DNA from: Galerina marginata
Lineage: Eukaryota > Basidiomycota > Agaricomycetes > Agaricales > Galerinaceae
NCBI GenBank assembly: GCA_023014335.1
Contig: JAECYW010000020.1
Location: forward strand, 1,054,001 to 1,118,000
Direction: 5' to 3'
DNA: 64,000 nt
Shown: positions 21,918-33,967 of the stretch, piece by piece
How the letters are laid out: each line of letters begins with the position of its first letter
Position numbering within the stretch: position 1 is the stretch's first letter
The notes under the pieces: generated by a model
Told to the model about the DNA's origin: nothing
The model's input: the letters and a program-made list of their open reading frames with translations, nothing else
The model's database searches: none
Position numbers and translations under genes: made by a program

Positions 21918-24032
21918 CTAAGGGGAATATCTAGTCTGATCCTCGCTGAAGCTAGGAACCGCAAGGCGGCCATCGCTTCTGCGGACCTGCAGTGCGGTGT
22001 CCTGAGTCAGTTCTCCAGCTTTCACCTTGTCCAATATGTCATGATGAACGACCGCATCCATCCACCGAACGAAGTTAATTGATTCATCCATTCCATTTTG
22101 TTGGATAGTCCAGAATCCCAGGAATAGACAAAAAAGCGTGATGAGGGCTGCCGAAATGTATATTCCAGCCAGTCGTATTGGGTCGTAATGGAATATAAGC
22201 GTAGATACAAAGCATTCCTGTTGAGTAGTCGCGATGGTAGGGTATTCTGGGAAGGCCCCAATGTTATCAGCTAGCATGCTGAGGCTGATATTCTGCATCA
22301 GGGAGGGAATGGCTAATTGTGGGTCCATTTTCCAGTTCCAAGAGCCGCTGCGAACTGTGGTGCGAACTGTGGTGCCGATTCCATAAGCCACCATGCTGCT
22401 CCCTGGAACTATATCTCCTGCAGCATGAAGCCATGCGGCGCCCTCAAGTTGGGTCCCTAGTGCGTTCGCAATCGCAACCATAGACAACATCTCATCACTC
22501 TCATCACCCGGAAGCTCAAGAGGATTGTGAATTACCGTGCGCGTTACTTCCATGGTCGCCAACGAGGTACTATGTGTCACATAGCCGTGGTAGGTGGCGT
22601 TGTAGGCAGTACATTGGATAGTACCAGATGGACCGGTTAGATTGGAGGTCGATGTCGTGAATCCACCTGATTGCCATGCAATTTGAAGGTCAAAAGTCGG
22701 GTTGAATGAATATCTCGCATTCCAAACAAGATACTTAAGGGGAACGCTATTTATTGAACGAATGTTCTGAGTACTCTCAGGAATGGACCTGGATATATCG
22801 TTCTGAGTTCCCCCTGGAAGAGAGCTGGAATCAGGGTTTTCGTCGAGTTTTGGAATCGAGCTGGAAGTAGGGTTTGGAGCGAGTTTAATCGAACTGGATA
22901 TAGGCTCTGCAGTGAGGTTTGGAATCGAACTGGATCTAAGTTTTGGAGTGAGGTTTGGAATAGAACTGGATATACTAGGCTTTGGAATGAGGTTTGGAAT
23001 GAGGTTTGAAACAGAGCTGGAAGTGGGATTCGGAACGAGGTTTCGGATAGAAATAGAAAAGAGATCGGGCATCTTCGCAATGGGACCCGCAACCTTAGGT
23101 TCAGGACTAGCTATGTCTGGAGGTGATTGCCTCCGGTTAAACGAAGACGTGATACTGCTGCATTGAATAGCTGGTGCAGAATAGGTAATGTTGTATTCGC
23201 ATGTGCCACAAGGAGTTGGAGGTGGGATATATGATCCAAGAAGCAAAACTTTAGCCGTGAGTTGCTGAAGAAGCGGTAAAGAGGCGGCGATCGACGCGTT
23301 GCCAGCAGTGGTGTCGTCCAGACCCAAGAGAGTAGCTGCATTTGGGTACTGTATTGTGGCTACATTGCAATCTTGCTTTTGGTTGAAGTTTCCCTGAACA
23401 ACAGTGAGGGCACCTGGTGCAACAACCGAAATGGCTGGCAGGGAGATAATGATCAAGGCGATTATGAAGAGTAGAATAGTTGATGGAACCATTTTCAAAA
23501 CAGGAACCGATAGTGGGTTATACTGCATATCAATTACTGCGTCAATACTTCTCGCTGAGAATGACCGACGCCGAATTTGGAACCAAAATTGTTGAACGAA
23601 CAACAGGCAGACCGCGGTCTTGAAACTGGCGTGAACTATGAGCGCCATGACGTTTCCAGTTGCGTTGATAATTTGTTGGAAATTGATGGGAATGTTACCG
23701 ATGAGGCGTGGTTCGCTCACTGGTTGACCGTTCAGGTGGCGGTAAAGGAAATGGTGTAATATGGCCGTAACGAAGCCAAGAGATGTCCAGAGGATCATCT
23801 TGGGGAGAACTCCAAAAGAAGTATGCCCTGCCTTGAATGGGCCATCGTCTGAACGAAGATATCAACTAGATAACCTTAGAGAAATAGAGGAGAGCAACAG
23901 TACCATTACTTCTATCACTCTTGGGTTCACGTCTGTCCTCTTCATCTGTCGACAACAAACCGGCATTGTCTTCAGGCTAGCAGATACGTAACTAAATGAC
24001 AATGGTCTCGTCCACAGAGCGTTTTGCTTACC
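21918..24032 (-). CDS. Large fungal transmembrane protein with repetitive extracellular insert (5' end unresolved)
   Basis: The main exon, 23848-21918, is preceded by probable exons 23969-23910 and one ending at 24032 (introns of 61 and 62 bases, phases consistent). The peptide begins with an acidic segment ('LLSTDEEDRREPKSD'), then 'FKAGHTSFGVLPK' and a first membrane helix ('MILWTSLGFVTAILHHFLY'). Next comes 'LFVQQFWFQIRRRSFSARSI', a second helix ('ILLFIIALIIISLPAISVVA'), a long glycosylatable outer domain (N-x-S/T sites, 'PPTPCGTCEYN') and a final helix ('IYISAALITLFCLFLGFWTI') before a short cytoplasmic tail. This layout fits an uncharacterised family of fungal plasma-membrane proteins. 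No in-frame ATG lies in the first exon I can see, so at least one more 5' exon is missing. The outer domain carries a degenerate 36-base repeat at about 22825-23065. Confidence 0.7.
22825..23065 (-). repeat. In-frame 36-base coding minisatellite
   Basis: About six imperfect units each encode roughly 'NLTPNPTSSSIP'. Because the unit is a multiple of three, a second minus-strand frame also stays open across it. Confidence 0.75.
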
Positions 24033-25510
24033 ATCATAATGGTCACACTCGAAGTCTGGATAAACGTTGGGTGAGACTGGTGGACCGGGACGAGTGGTGG
24101 TAGGACGAAATAACAAAACGGAAGGATGGTGTCAACACAGGGCCTCACAAAAAATTCAGACAGCCTTATAATTACACCCCACACCAAAGGACATCAGACG
24201 ATCTGAAACCTCTGCAGTTGATCAAAATCTGTTGAAGTCCAATTTTGGCTTATGGGAAATGTTGGCGTAACCTTCTGTCGCACAATCTGTCAGGTGAATA
24301 GCGTTCAGTCAGCCCAATTCTAACTCATGAAAGCCAGAATCCGGGCTTAATGATACCCACTAAATTTAGTGCCTTGAAGCAGGGCTGACGTTGTGATTAT
24401 CGCTGTCGTTGACGCCAGTCTCGTATTCAGTCTTATTTCAGATAGTAAGCTGTGAACAGCATTTCTTGGTAGGGCGGAGATATGTAGATTATTTCCATCC
24501 TCTCCATCATGTACTCGAGTAAACATAAGTGCGCTTTACTTCTCGTTACTATCTTCCAGCCAACAAACGGTAGGGCCACCAGGGCAGTACCATATACAAG
24601 GATAATTTTGTTTTTTTTAAACGGGGAGCAAAACACCCAATTAAGACGTCCAGTCCATCATCGACCATGGCGACAACCAATAGTGGCAGGGAGGAAGCCC
24701 GCTTGTCAAGCTTCTAAAGCGCTCGTTGATCGCGTTGCAGTGTGTGGTGCCGAGGTTTTTTTATGTACCTGATCGTAGTGTTGCCGCCGAGGTGACGAAT
24801 CAGCTTGAGTTTTCGAGTTGATTCGAGTTGTCACCTCGGTGCGCGTGAGGCTGGTGATTTCCGCCATCAAGTCTTTAGCCAAGATAATCAGAAAATTCAA
24901 GCCAGGACGTGGGTCAAAATGGGTTGATCTGATCAAACGGCGACGTTTGAACATATCTAGTGAAAAAAAAACCTTTCCTGTCGAGATATCAAAACACTTA
25001 GAAGCCCTCATGTCTTTGAAACTACTTCGGGTCTGATCAGAGAGTCCAAAGCCCGATCCTGAAAGAAACTTAATAAGGCTCAAGTCTGAATTCGTGCGAT
25101 TCTGTACATACATATGACGAAATAAATTGCGAATAAGTAGAGGCCAAAAAAATTATTACAATCACAAAAACATTGCACTTAAAATACTGTCCCAAATAAC
25201 CAGAGAGTTACAAGAAAATTGGTAAAGTATTACTATCACTGGATTCACAGCAAACGGATCTGCAACCAAAAGCGGACACGCGATGAGATCACGTGTTAAA
25301 TTTGATAACTCGTTTTCGACGAGTCGTGAGATGCATGTTACATTTGCCCAGACTTGCAATTCGCTCCACCGTCCATTCTTCTGCCTCGTTCCCAATCTCA
25401 GAATCATTTATCAGCCATCCTGAAGTGAAATCATTTCCTCGTTGGATATCCAGCATCAGAGGCAAATCAGAGGACCTTGAGCAACATGATTACGAAAGTT
25501 GCTGATCGTG
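24033..25510. other. Gene-poor region
   Basis: It holds the unresolved 5' end of the membrane-protein gene, with a TATA-like 'aattataagg' near 24165-24175. Beyond that it has only short unsupported ORFs (135 residues at 24706-25113 minus, 81 residues at 25162-25407 minus). Confidence 0.3.
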
Positions 25511-25514
25511 CACC

Positions 25515-27450
25515 ATGCCTGTCGTTTCTACTTAGACTGCCACTGTCGTTTTCAGGCTTGATTCTGAGCCGCGGTCCTGCGGCATAGCTACGATATTTCT
25601 TCCTACATTTGCCAGTGGGTCTTCCACCCAAGATCATCCACTACCTTCTCGACGTCCTCTCCTCGGATTAACGCGTCGACATACTCTTCAGCGTCAGCTC
25701 TTATACGGCCTACTGAATGTTTGACGTCTGACGCTTGAAGAGGACGGGACGAGGTTTGGCGATGAAGAACAAGTAGTTGTGAAACATGAGAACCTGAGCT
25801 TGCCCATCACGACGATGACATGCATCTGAACGACGTACGTCCTTCCCTCCTTGCTTCCAGATCATTTCATGCTAACACCGCATGCAGAGCGAATACCCTC
25901 CCGTTTTACTCTCCCCCCCAACAGGACCTCGCACGCGTACACACACCCACATCCCGCCTTGCTGCATTGTACTCGACTAGTCCCGGTGGCTTATGCAGCG
26001 GCAAAGCTTGGGTACTGATGGCGAAGACAGCACCAACAACATCTCCAGCCAGCTCAACTCCCATTCCTGCTTTTCCGGACAAAAGCTCGTCTACCTAGCG
26101 AAGGCGACGCCGTCTTGTTTATCTGGGCGTCCGAGCTCCATCCTGCAGACGATGTGTGATGGCCGCCACATTGTAGGGGATGGAGGCGTGGAGGTTTTAA
26201 CTAGAGACGAGTACATGAGTTGAGGGTCAATTTTGGTCAGTCGGATTCTTTTTTTGATGACCACGAATACCCGACTGACGCGTCCAAACCACATTTCTAC
26301 TTTCTCTTTAGCTAAGATTGTTAAACCTGCCATCAGAGTCTCTCACATCGATGTCCTCATCGTCTATAGTGGCTCATTTGCCCAAGTCGACGTCAGGTAA
26401 GAAGTATGTCTTTTGCTCTTCACTTCTTTCCTTTTTCTACCTAAATCGTCAAGATGACCTTCTAGATTCAACCTCCAGTGCACAACCCAGTACCGCCGTC
26501 GAGCACATTCTCAAATCCCCGCTCATCGAGCTGTCGTCGTTATTCCTCCCAAGTTCATGTAGCACACGGCTCACCCTTTTTAGAGCTAAAGAAGCGCGTT
26601 TATGTTTAGTTCTGGGTCAGAAGCTGGTTCTGGTTCGGGTGTTTTTGGCGGCGATGGAATTGAGCTGGTTTTGCCATCTGGATTAAAGGAGATCAGTATT
26701 ATTAGCGTATGTGTTCCTTCTTTTTATCCTGTTCCGTACTGTCCCCGGGCGGATAGCAGACATTATTGTATATGTTGACCCGCTCAGGAACCAAAGTGCG
26801 AGTTCGGGAAGAGGGTGAAGACTGTGTTTCGTTTTAGGATGGAAATGGAGGTCGAGCTGGAGTCGGGTGCGGTAAGTCAGGAGAAAGGAGGGGTATTCGC
26901 CCAGGTACCCAAGGAGACGCCAACTATTGCGCCTATGCCTGCTAGCCCGACCATACCGTTGAGCGTTGACACCCAACCTGTCGACGGCTCTGGGGACCAG
27001 GCTACGTTGAGGACTAGAGGGCGTTGATTTTGGTGAAATGTCCATTTCATCATTTCTTTCTGGTCTATTAATCACGTTCTCGCATACCCAATTAACACGG
27101 CCTGCTCCTCTTTTAGCCTCACGCGCATCAATAACGTCAACCTCGTCTTCAAAGCCGCATCAACGTCAATCTTGACCTCGAATTCCTACATGTCGACAAC
27201 CTCGTTGTTGTCACCAGTGGTTCAGGAGCACCAAGGACGTAGTTTCACCCAGCCCGCCCATCCCGCCGGGTAGAACCGCCACAACTGTCGTATATGTCAA
27301 GGACGAAATTAAAGACCAAATGCCGTTGAAGAGATGCGCGGAGAATCCCGGTAAGGGTTTGGGACCTATCTTTTCTGTTGGTAAATTAATCGACAATGTG
27401 TTGTGCGCAAACGTTGGAATTTATTTCAAGTCACAAACTGCAGCTGTACT
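25515..27450. repeat. Alpha repeat with BTB-gene scrap
   Basis: 25820-26330 is homologous to 32540-33040, sharing 'atttca.gctaa.ac', 'aaagcttgggtactg' and 'gctcgtctac'-type words. 26800-27160 is homologous to 33200-33400 and 47990-48350, sharing 'gactagagggcgttgat', 'acggcctac' and 'cgtcaa'. 25530-25680 also resembles 61690-61830. Coding frames are broken; this looks like an old duplicated locus. Confidence 0.5.
27376..27442 (+). pseudogene. Fragment of the BTB gene
   Basis: The translation 'VGKLIDNVLCANVGIYFKSQT' matches 'VRKLIDNVLCANTGTCFKSQT' of paralogue 1 and 'VRKLIDDVLCANSGICFKSQT' of paralogue 2. Only this piece of exon 2 is left. It shows that a third BTB copy once stood here, downstream of an alpha repeat as in copy B. 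Confidence 0.75.
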
Positions 27451-28650
27451 GAGTAAGCCATCCTTTCTCGATTTCTTACGATGAAATGAACGGTTTTTTA
27501 AAGTAATAAGACGGTACCATTTCATAAAATGCTTGTGGAACCAGACGAGACAGAACCTAACGTCGGCTGCTATTTGTTGGACGAGCGATCCGTAAGGTTC
27601 TTTCTTATAGACAAAAGTAGAGGGGAATTAAATTACCTTGTAGTCGACCCACCGGCGTGAATTGAGTTCGTTGGAATGTGAAGCTGTTACTGTATGGGAC
27701 TGAAATTTATTTCTCTTCGTTTGAGGATCTGCACGAGCGTATAGTAAATGTTCTAAAGCTAAGTAAGGGAAAGAAAATGTAGTAGTTATACTCGACTGTT
27801 CACTGTAACGGATGGAGGATAACTGAGCGCAGAAATTTACGCGAAACCGGCAAGGCTTTGAATAATTGCTCTGCCAGTATTACCGCCTACTCGTACGGAT
27901 TCACAGTCAATGAGGTGTATACGTGTGGGCTGTACCAGGTTGTTCCAGTACCATTAGTACTATGGCTACCGCAGAATTTTCGATCGTGGTGCATTTAATT
28001 CCTCCAACAAGGAAATTTCTAAGCAATCCAAAGTAGAAATAACGGGAGTAATGCGGCACAAACAGTCTGTGAACTCAATTAGTGGGGTATTTGAGTGACT
28101 TGTGAGCGTTCCCTTTGGTGAAAGGAGAGTTGGCAGTTCGACTCGGATGTGTCCTATGATAACGAAGTATCCCGATCATTGACAGAGTAATTATTGCTAG
28201 AACGTCATTTCCAGAAAGCGGAGAAATTGAAGACCCAGTCTCCGAGCTATAGGGTGTCCCTATCTCAAATATTTATACATTGAAATAAATATTTTTCAAA
28301 GCAGTAAATTAGCGATCCATTGTTGATCCCTCGACTCGATCTTGGCGTAGTGGACGGATTTGGGGTGCGGAGTCTAAATTGAACAATTGATGTCCCATCA
28401 ATCTTGGCTTTTCTCCTTCCCCAGCACGCTCGACATCTGTCCAGACTGTCCTCCAATTCGCATCTATTGTAGCTCATTCCGGCCATGACCATTCCCTGCA
28501 CTACACTGTGGAAAAATACCAGAGCAAATCCAGCCAAGGACTTCGGTTCCCTCGTCTGAATCGAACGCGTCAACGCTGACGTCGACAGACTCTCATAGGT
28601 GCGCCATTTTCCTGTTTTTCCTTTAGTGGAAGGTTGTAATACGTGTTTAG
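27451..28650. other. AT-rich spacer
   Basis: No supported gene on either strand. Confidence 0.35.
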
Positions 28651-28657
28651 ATCCTGG

Positions 28658-29075
28658 TTAGACGTCGTCATCGATGCGATTCGGAAGGGATGGCTCTCGT
28701 AAGACGTTCAGATTGAGGCCATACTTAGTGACTTGCTCGACAACGCCTGTCAACGTGAACAAGTCGTCTCCTAGGGCGAGTTGAACGAGAAGGACCATGG
28801 AGGTCTCGAGAGGCAAGACCACAAGAGGACTGCGACGAGCTGCAAGGTGAGTTTCACACAATTCTCACTTTGCTACTGGTACTGAAGAATCGATAGCAGT
28901 GTATGACCATCCTCTCCCACTAGGAGTCCGAAGTACGCATACGCCTCTCCGAGTCCTAACTCGAGGCGTTTCTACTGGTCGTGGAGAAGAGAGGTGAGCT
29001 GCGCGATAAGAAGGATGGATAGGCACTGCTTAGGAACGAGTGTGGAAGCCAATACTGGCCGGAGAGCCGTCATGT
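28658..29075 (-). pseudogene. Possible decayed gene
   Basis: Minus-strand segments with coding character lie in pieces: 'LVPKQCLSILLIAQLTSLLH', a TAG, 'KRLELGLGEAYAYFGLLVGE', a gap with splice-like ends, then 'LVVLPLETSMVLLVQLALG' to a stop at 28658. I cannot join them in phase, and the family is not recognised. Confidence 0.25.
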
Positions 29076-29199
29076 ACCTTGGCCAGGAACGGATTTAGGT
29101 ATGTGTTCCGCTCTTCTCTGTTGTTTGAGGTGAATATAGTCTGATATTTCATCGAAAGGACAATGTTTGCGACTCTCTCGTCCTTTTCAGACTTCCCTG

Positions 29200-30060
29200 C
29201 TTGCATCCATCATGCCAAACCCATTTTCGCCCTTCCATCTCTAGCCATTCTTCCTCCAGCGCCATGTTCGAGCGGGACATTGAACCCACCACACCCCCTC
29301 CCCCTCTCTCGTCTACAATGAAGTTCTTCTATCATCGCAGCTACGGCCCCTCCCCGAGCATGTTACATGTCCCATCATACTCCTTCCCTCCAGGACTACC
29401 ATCACCACCATGGCTCCCACCCGACAAATGCTCAACAGCGCCGCTGCGGTGCTATATCCCTCCTCAATGCGTCCGCAGACGGATATCGCGTAGTAGGTGT
29501 CCATCATCGCACCTGCCTCGAGCTCGGCGTGAGGGCTGCTCGCCAGACCCTTCCTGACCCACCTGCTCGTCTTCGTCCGCCGTCCCTCAAGCTGCTCCTA
29601 CATTCGCTAGAAGTAACCCCTCCTCTAGGTTGCTATTTCTCATATCCCCCGACAGAAAGCAGTGCCGGATCATCGCCCCTCACGTCCACGCCGCTCTCAC
29701 CCAAACTCCTCGTTATGATCCTCCGTCATCTTCCCATTTAGCCCGCGCTCAATGTCCTCCATTTACTTGAACTTCAACGTTGATGACGATAGCAGCATCA
29801 ACCTCACCCGCGCCCATGCCCTCACACGCCCCGAAAAACTGGCGGTCCTCCACGTCCTACGCGGATTTTTGACGTCACAGTTGCTTACATCGATGCGTAT
29901 CCTCCTCGTTGGCACTTGTGGACACCGCATATGCCTGGGACGTGGGGTGGGCGAGCTCCGCTTAGGCTTTGGGGCGGAACTGGATGCACAAGTTTAAGCT
30001 CGGAGTCGGGGTGGGAAGGCCTGACTAGCAGCATTACTGAACTCGTCTCCAAATTCGCAC
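29200..30060 (+). pseudogene. Degenerate Pro/Ser-rich ORFs with an F-box-like motif
   Basis: The plus strand has two overlapping frames rich in Pro/Ser (29201-29557 and 29367-29741). The second ends in 'LSPKLLVMILRHLPI' just before a stop. That motif resembles the start of an F-box (L-P-x-E-L-L-x-x-I-L-x-H-L-P). The following frames (29752-29997) are broken. It may be the 5' remnant of an F-box gene or a chance resemblance. Confidence 0.25.
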
Positions 30061-30324
30061 ACTTTCGCGACGTGCTTTATCTCAATTCCACTGGGTTTTT
30101 TTTGTCCAGTAATAGACAAACTATTGCCTCGACCTTCTTTTGCATTTCACTCTCTATTAGCAATTTGATCCCACATTTATTCGAGGTTTTATCAAGTGCT
30201 GCCGCTGCTGCGTAAGGTATTGTAAAGAAAAACAAAGACCTACACCCGATGTCCTTCTCTGATCTCAATACGCCCAATTTGCCCGAACTACCCAGTGGAC
30301 GTCGGATCTCTGTAATAGTTGCAT

Positions 30325-31749
30325 TTACTTGGGAAGGCTGACAATCAGAACTGGACGGCCAGCTGCATTGCGCGACGCTTCGAAGCTGTTGATGACAGTC
30401 TGCGTTTGCCTATCTATCTCCTCCCTGAATCCGACCAGCCTGAGGAGCGGGAAGGCTCGATGTACCTCAATAAAAGACAGGTACGAAATTGTATCTTCGT
30501 CGATCGTCATGATTTTGATTGAGGAAAGGGACGAGAAGAAATGGTAGCAAATATTGAAGGAGAAATAGGTTTCGGCGTTTACATGGATGTGCATGACGCT
30601 GGACATGTCGGTTGGCGGGAGCGCCAAGGTGCGGAGGAGGGAAAGAACGTAGTCCGATGGTATGAGCGGAGAAGTTATGCGAACTAAGAAAAATGGGGTC
30701 GACATTCGAAGTTCATCTCGGAAGGCCGAGTCGCAGTCGCTGAACAGGAATTCGCGAAACCGTCCGGTAAGCCAGATTTTCTTGGGACGGTAGGACTGAA
30801 AATAGTTTTGTGTGAGTTTGGATAGAGGGGCAGGATCGATCGAGTCGGTGGTAAAACCCTGCATCGTCTCCATGCAGTTCATTCTGAACGAGCAGCCAGG
30901 AGGAATCTGCAGAGCCGCGATGATGCGCAAGGCCGTTGGGAGGTCCGAGTGGATGTGTAACTTGGAAAGGTTCGGGAGATGAATGGTCGGCTTATCTGCA
31001 TCTGTGATTGGCCTTGTTTCAGAGTTTGGAATGAAACTGCGCATGGATATTGTGAGAGATTCCAACAGATGCATCGTGCCAAGTTCATCCAGGAGCTGGG
31101 GTAACTTGAGCGGGAAATCAAGGTCACGGCGTACAATTCGGAGTGTGGATAGCCATGGAGCCTTGGGAGAAGCGGGGAATGCTGATTCTGCATCAAAGAC
31201 GTGTAGAGATGGTGCGTAGTCGGCAAATAAAGGAGGCAAGGAAAACCACGGTGTGGATGTGAGGGGTGGGTGGACTTCGAAAACCTGCAGGTGCGGCGCA
31301 GGACGAAAAATAGCCCTCCAATTGTGGCGATCTTTCTCATCAAAATGATCTATACAGATCTGAATTTTTTGAATCCTATTCCAATGTTCATTCAAAATCG
31401 CAAAGAAGAAAGTTTCGAGGGCGTCGGTTCGATCAGCTGTCCTACCGTGAACACGCCCGTTTATCCAAAGAAGGCAGCTACCACTGCGACGGAGAACTTC
31501 TTCCATCCACTGATCCTTTGAGTCGCAAAAATCATTGAAGTTGATCAGTTTCCCCCAGATCGATGGGGAATCGAGGATAACCTGACGCCAGAGCTGACAG
31601 AGCTGGGAGCAGTGCCGGATCGATTTTGAAGCATCGTCGGTCGAGAAATCCTCTGTAAGTATAGACGTGATAGTCCATAGAATGTCAGAATTGAGCTTAA
31701 GCATCGGCGCGCCATGATGGGATGAGATGGAGTTCATGTTTTCGAACAA
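30325..31749 (-). CDS. F-box / leucine-rich-repeat-like protein
   Basis: Intronless minus-strand ORF of 474 residues. The N-terminal F-box is clear: 'LKLNSDILWTITSILTED', then 'IRHCSQLCQLWRQVILDSPS' and 'IWGKLINF' (residues about 17-90). The remainder is a fungal LRR-like solenoid with recurring 'LSTLRIV', 'LESLTISM', 'LSKLHIHSDLP' and 'FPLLRLVGFREEI' segments. The protein ends in 'RPVLIVSLPK'. By family knowledge such proteins link substrates to Skp1-cullin ligases; the target is unknown. Length and layout are normal for agaricomycete F-box proteins, which usually number in the hundreds per genome. The first ATG at 31749 leaves a plausible 16-residue leader. Confidence 0.85.
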   Translation of the reverse strand: MFENMNSISSHHGAPMLKLNSDILWTITSILTEDFSTDDASKSIRHCSQLCQLWRQVILDSPSIWGKLINFNDFCDSKDQWMEEVLRRSGSCLLWINGRVHGRTADRTDALETFFFAILNEHWNRIQKIQICIDHFDEKDRHNWRAIFRPAPHLQVFEVHPPLTSTPWFSLPPLFADYAPSLHVFDAESAFPASPKAPWLSTLRIVRRDLDFPLKLPQLLDELGTMHLLESLTISMRSFIPNSETRPITDADKPTIHLPNLSKLHIHSDLPTALRIIAALQIPPGCSFRMNCMETMQGFTTDSIDPAPLSKLTQNYFQSYRPKKIWLTGRFREFLFSDCDSAFRDELRMSTPFFLVRITSPLIPSDYVLSLLRTLALPPTDMSSVMHIHVNAETYFSFNICYHFFSSLSSIKIMTIDEDTISYLSFIEVHRAFPLLRLVGFREEIDRQTQTVINSFEASRNAAGRPVLIVSLPK

Positions 31750-32460
31750 CGCAAAATTTTCACACCTTGGTCAACTGGATTATCCGGACCGGAAACACCC
31801 ATACAGGTATCCGAAAGAGGAAGAACGAGGCAAAAAAGAAAGATTTCATTGAAATGACTACCATTCCCATAGAAAAAAATGGAGAGAATCGAAGAAAATT
31901 GTAGTACTGTACTTCCTTGACTCTTTTTCGGTTTGTTCGACTGCGCATTACTTGTCAAGAAAAAAATGACGGTGGTGTTCCCAATGCGCGTTGGCAGCCT
32001 GAGCAAGTTGGCAGGCTAGGTGAGTCGCTCTTTCTACTCTGCGATGGCAGAAAGAAAGTCAATAGTATTAGTGCGACTGACCACACAAGGACCTTACTGA
32101 TTTATTTACCCTAAATCTGTACGTTTTTCTCATTTGCGCATCATTTCATCAAGTACCCTTGCTCGTGACAGTGTAGGCCGACACCGCAATGCCGACGTGC
32201 CAATCCCTAATATAGACAAACACTGCTTCATCATCCGAACAGATGAATCATTTACCGGTCTGTCTCTTTCCTATTGGTACTGTATTCAGACTTCTCGACG
32301 TCCTCGTCACTATGTTTTTGTTTTGAAGCTGCGTGAACTACGCATTTAAAGGTAAGCCTTTTGCTCCTTTCATCCTGGTTTCAGCAATACTGACTTCAAC
32401 CGAGAAATTCCTTTCAGGTTCCTATGCGCAATATCAGACGCGTCTATATTTCCAACGGGA
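31750..32460. other. Upstream region of the F-box gene
   Basis: AT-rich spacer without a supported gene. Confidence 0.35.
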
Positions 32461-33430
32461 GTGACTGTTATTATTTTACGGCCATCGCGACGCCAATCGG
32501 GTCCTTTGAAGAGCAAGCAAGTTGTGGAACATGACGAAGCTGAGGTCCTTTCCTACCTTCCCCATTTCCCCATATCATTTCACGCTAATACTACACGCAG
32601 AGCTAATACACCTCGTCTCACCCCAACAGCATCCACAACACCTTCTGGTACTGGCACTCATACACGCGCCCCCATCCTGCTTCTGCCTCTATGTTCTCAA
32701 CCAGCAGTCTCGACGGTTCAGGCAGCGACAAAAGCTTGGGTACTGGTCAGGAAGGCAGTGACGACCACCGACCGCATCTACTGCCTGCCCAAATCCCGTT
32801 TCGTCTCGTCTCTGCGGGAGGAAAGGTCGTCTACGTGGCACAGGCTACGCAGTTTTGCTCGTCGTCGCCTGTAAGCCTAAAATGTAGAGGATGGCCATCG
32901 CATTAAGGGTGATGGAAGTCTGGGGGTTTTGGATGGAGGCGAGTACGTGAGGGGAAAGTCGATTTTGGTGACGTGTGATTTTTCTTTCTTACTATTAGTG
33001 ATTTCGGGTCCCCACTGACGCATTTTACTTACTTCTTAGCCCATCACGCGCTACGAATGACAAACTTGCACCTATAAAGGCAAGGACGGTTGACGTGCCC
33101 GACTTTCTTCCTCTTCCTTGAGCGATGCCTTCGCGCCCCAAGCAAGCTGTTAGATCTTGTACACTGGCCGGCCTTCTCCTTAACGCTCGGCAGCGCAAAC
33201 GTGCTTGGGAGCGTTGACACATCGACGACCAACCCGTCGACTGCTCTGGAGAGGTGGAGATGTTGGCGAAATGTACGTTTCGTCATTGCTTTCTGTCCTA
33301 TCAATCACGATCTTGTATACCTAACTAACACGGTTTATTCGTTCTTTAGCCTACTACACACCCCAGCGTCAAGCTCGTCTTCAAAGAATTGGGTGAAGTG
33401 GTCATTCTCTGCTAGCACCGTGCTTTTGTA
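32461..33430 (+). repeat. Alpha repeat, copy next to BTB paralogue 2
   Basis: Homologous to 25.82-27.15 kb and in part to 47.99-48.35 kb. The plus strand shows short coding-like pieces with CTTTAG/CAACAG acceptors, but no consistent gene can be built. Confidence 0.45.
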
Positions 33431-33967
33431 TTATTTTTCCGGTGTGGGGAAGGGTAAGGGCAACTGGAATACAGTTCGGCGTGGAGAGCCTGGATCAGGC
33501 TACTCACATGGGTGGCCGACCTCTAGGAGCTTGGCTATCAGTGTTCTATTTTAACATCATCGGAGACCTGTACATATCTTTGTCTATCACATATAAGTAC
33601 GAACTTCGTCTACCTGCTTTGACTACACCCCGTGCGCAAAGTACTTTTGTTAATTCGGGGACTCGTTTTATGACCTTCATGCTCGCCTAGATATAAATAT
33701 TTTCGAAAGTTATAATATGGTGCCGAATACCGCTGTCGCCTGCCATGTCATAGCCTTGTTTTCCTGAAGACATCTGCACCGCCGTATGTTGAGGCTGTGC
33801 TCCATGTCCTACATAAGACATCAGTACTCAGTTCCGGAAAAAAGCTAGTTCCCCTTTCTGCTAGCAATGGTGTGTTTGCTTTCCTTAGGCTCTCCTCAAT
33901 TTACTCTAACCGCGAAGTTAAGACTGATAGGAATGACCCACATATGGCTATCCCTGCCCAGGAAGCG

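Noticed and set aside
25515..33430. Alpha repeats as LTR-retrotransposon ends
   Set aside because: No TG...CA termini, primer-binding site, polypurine tract or reverse-transcriptase-like frame between copies. The copies travel with host-type genes instead.
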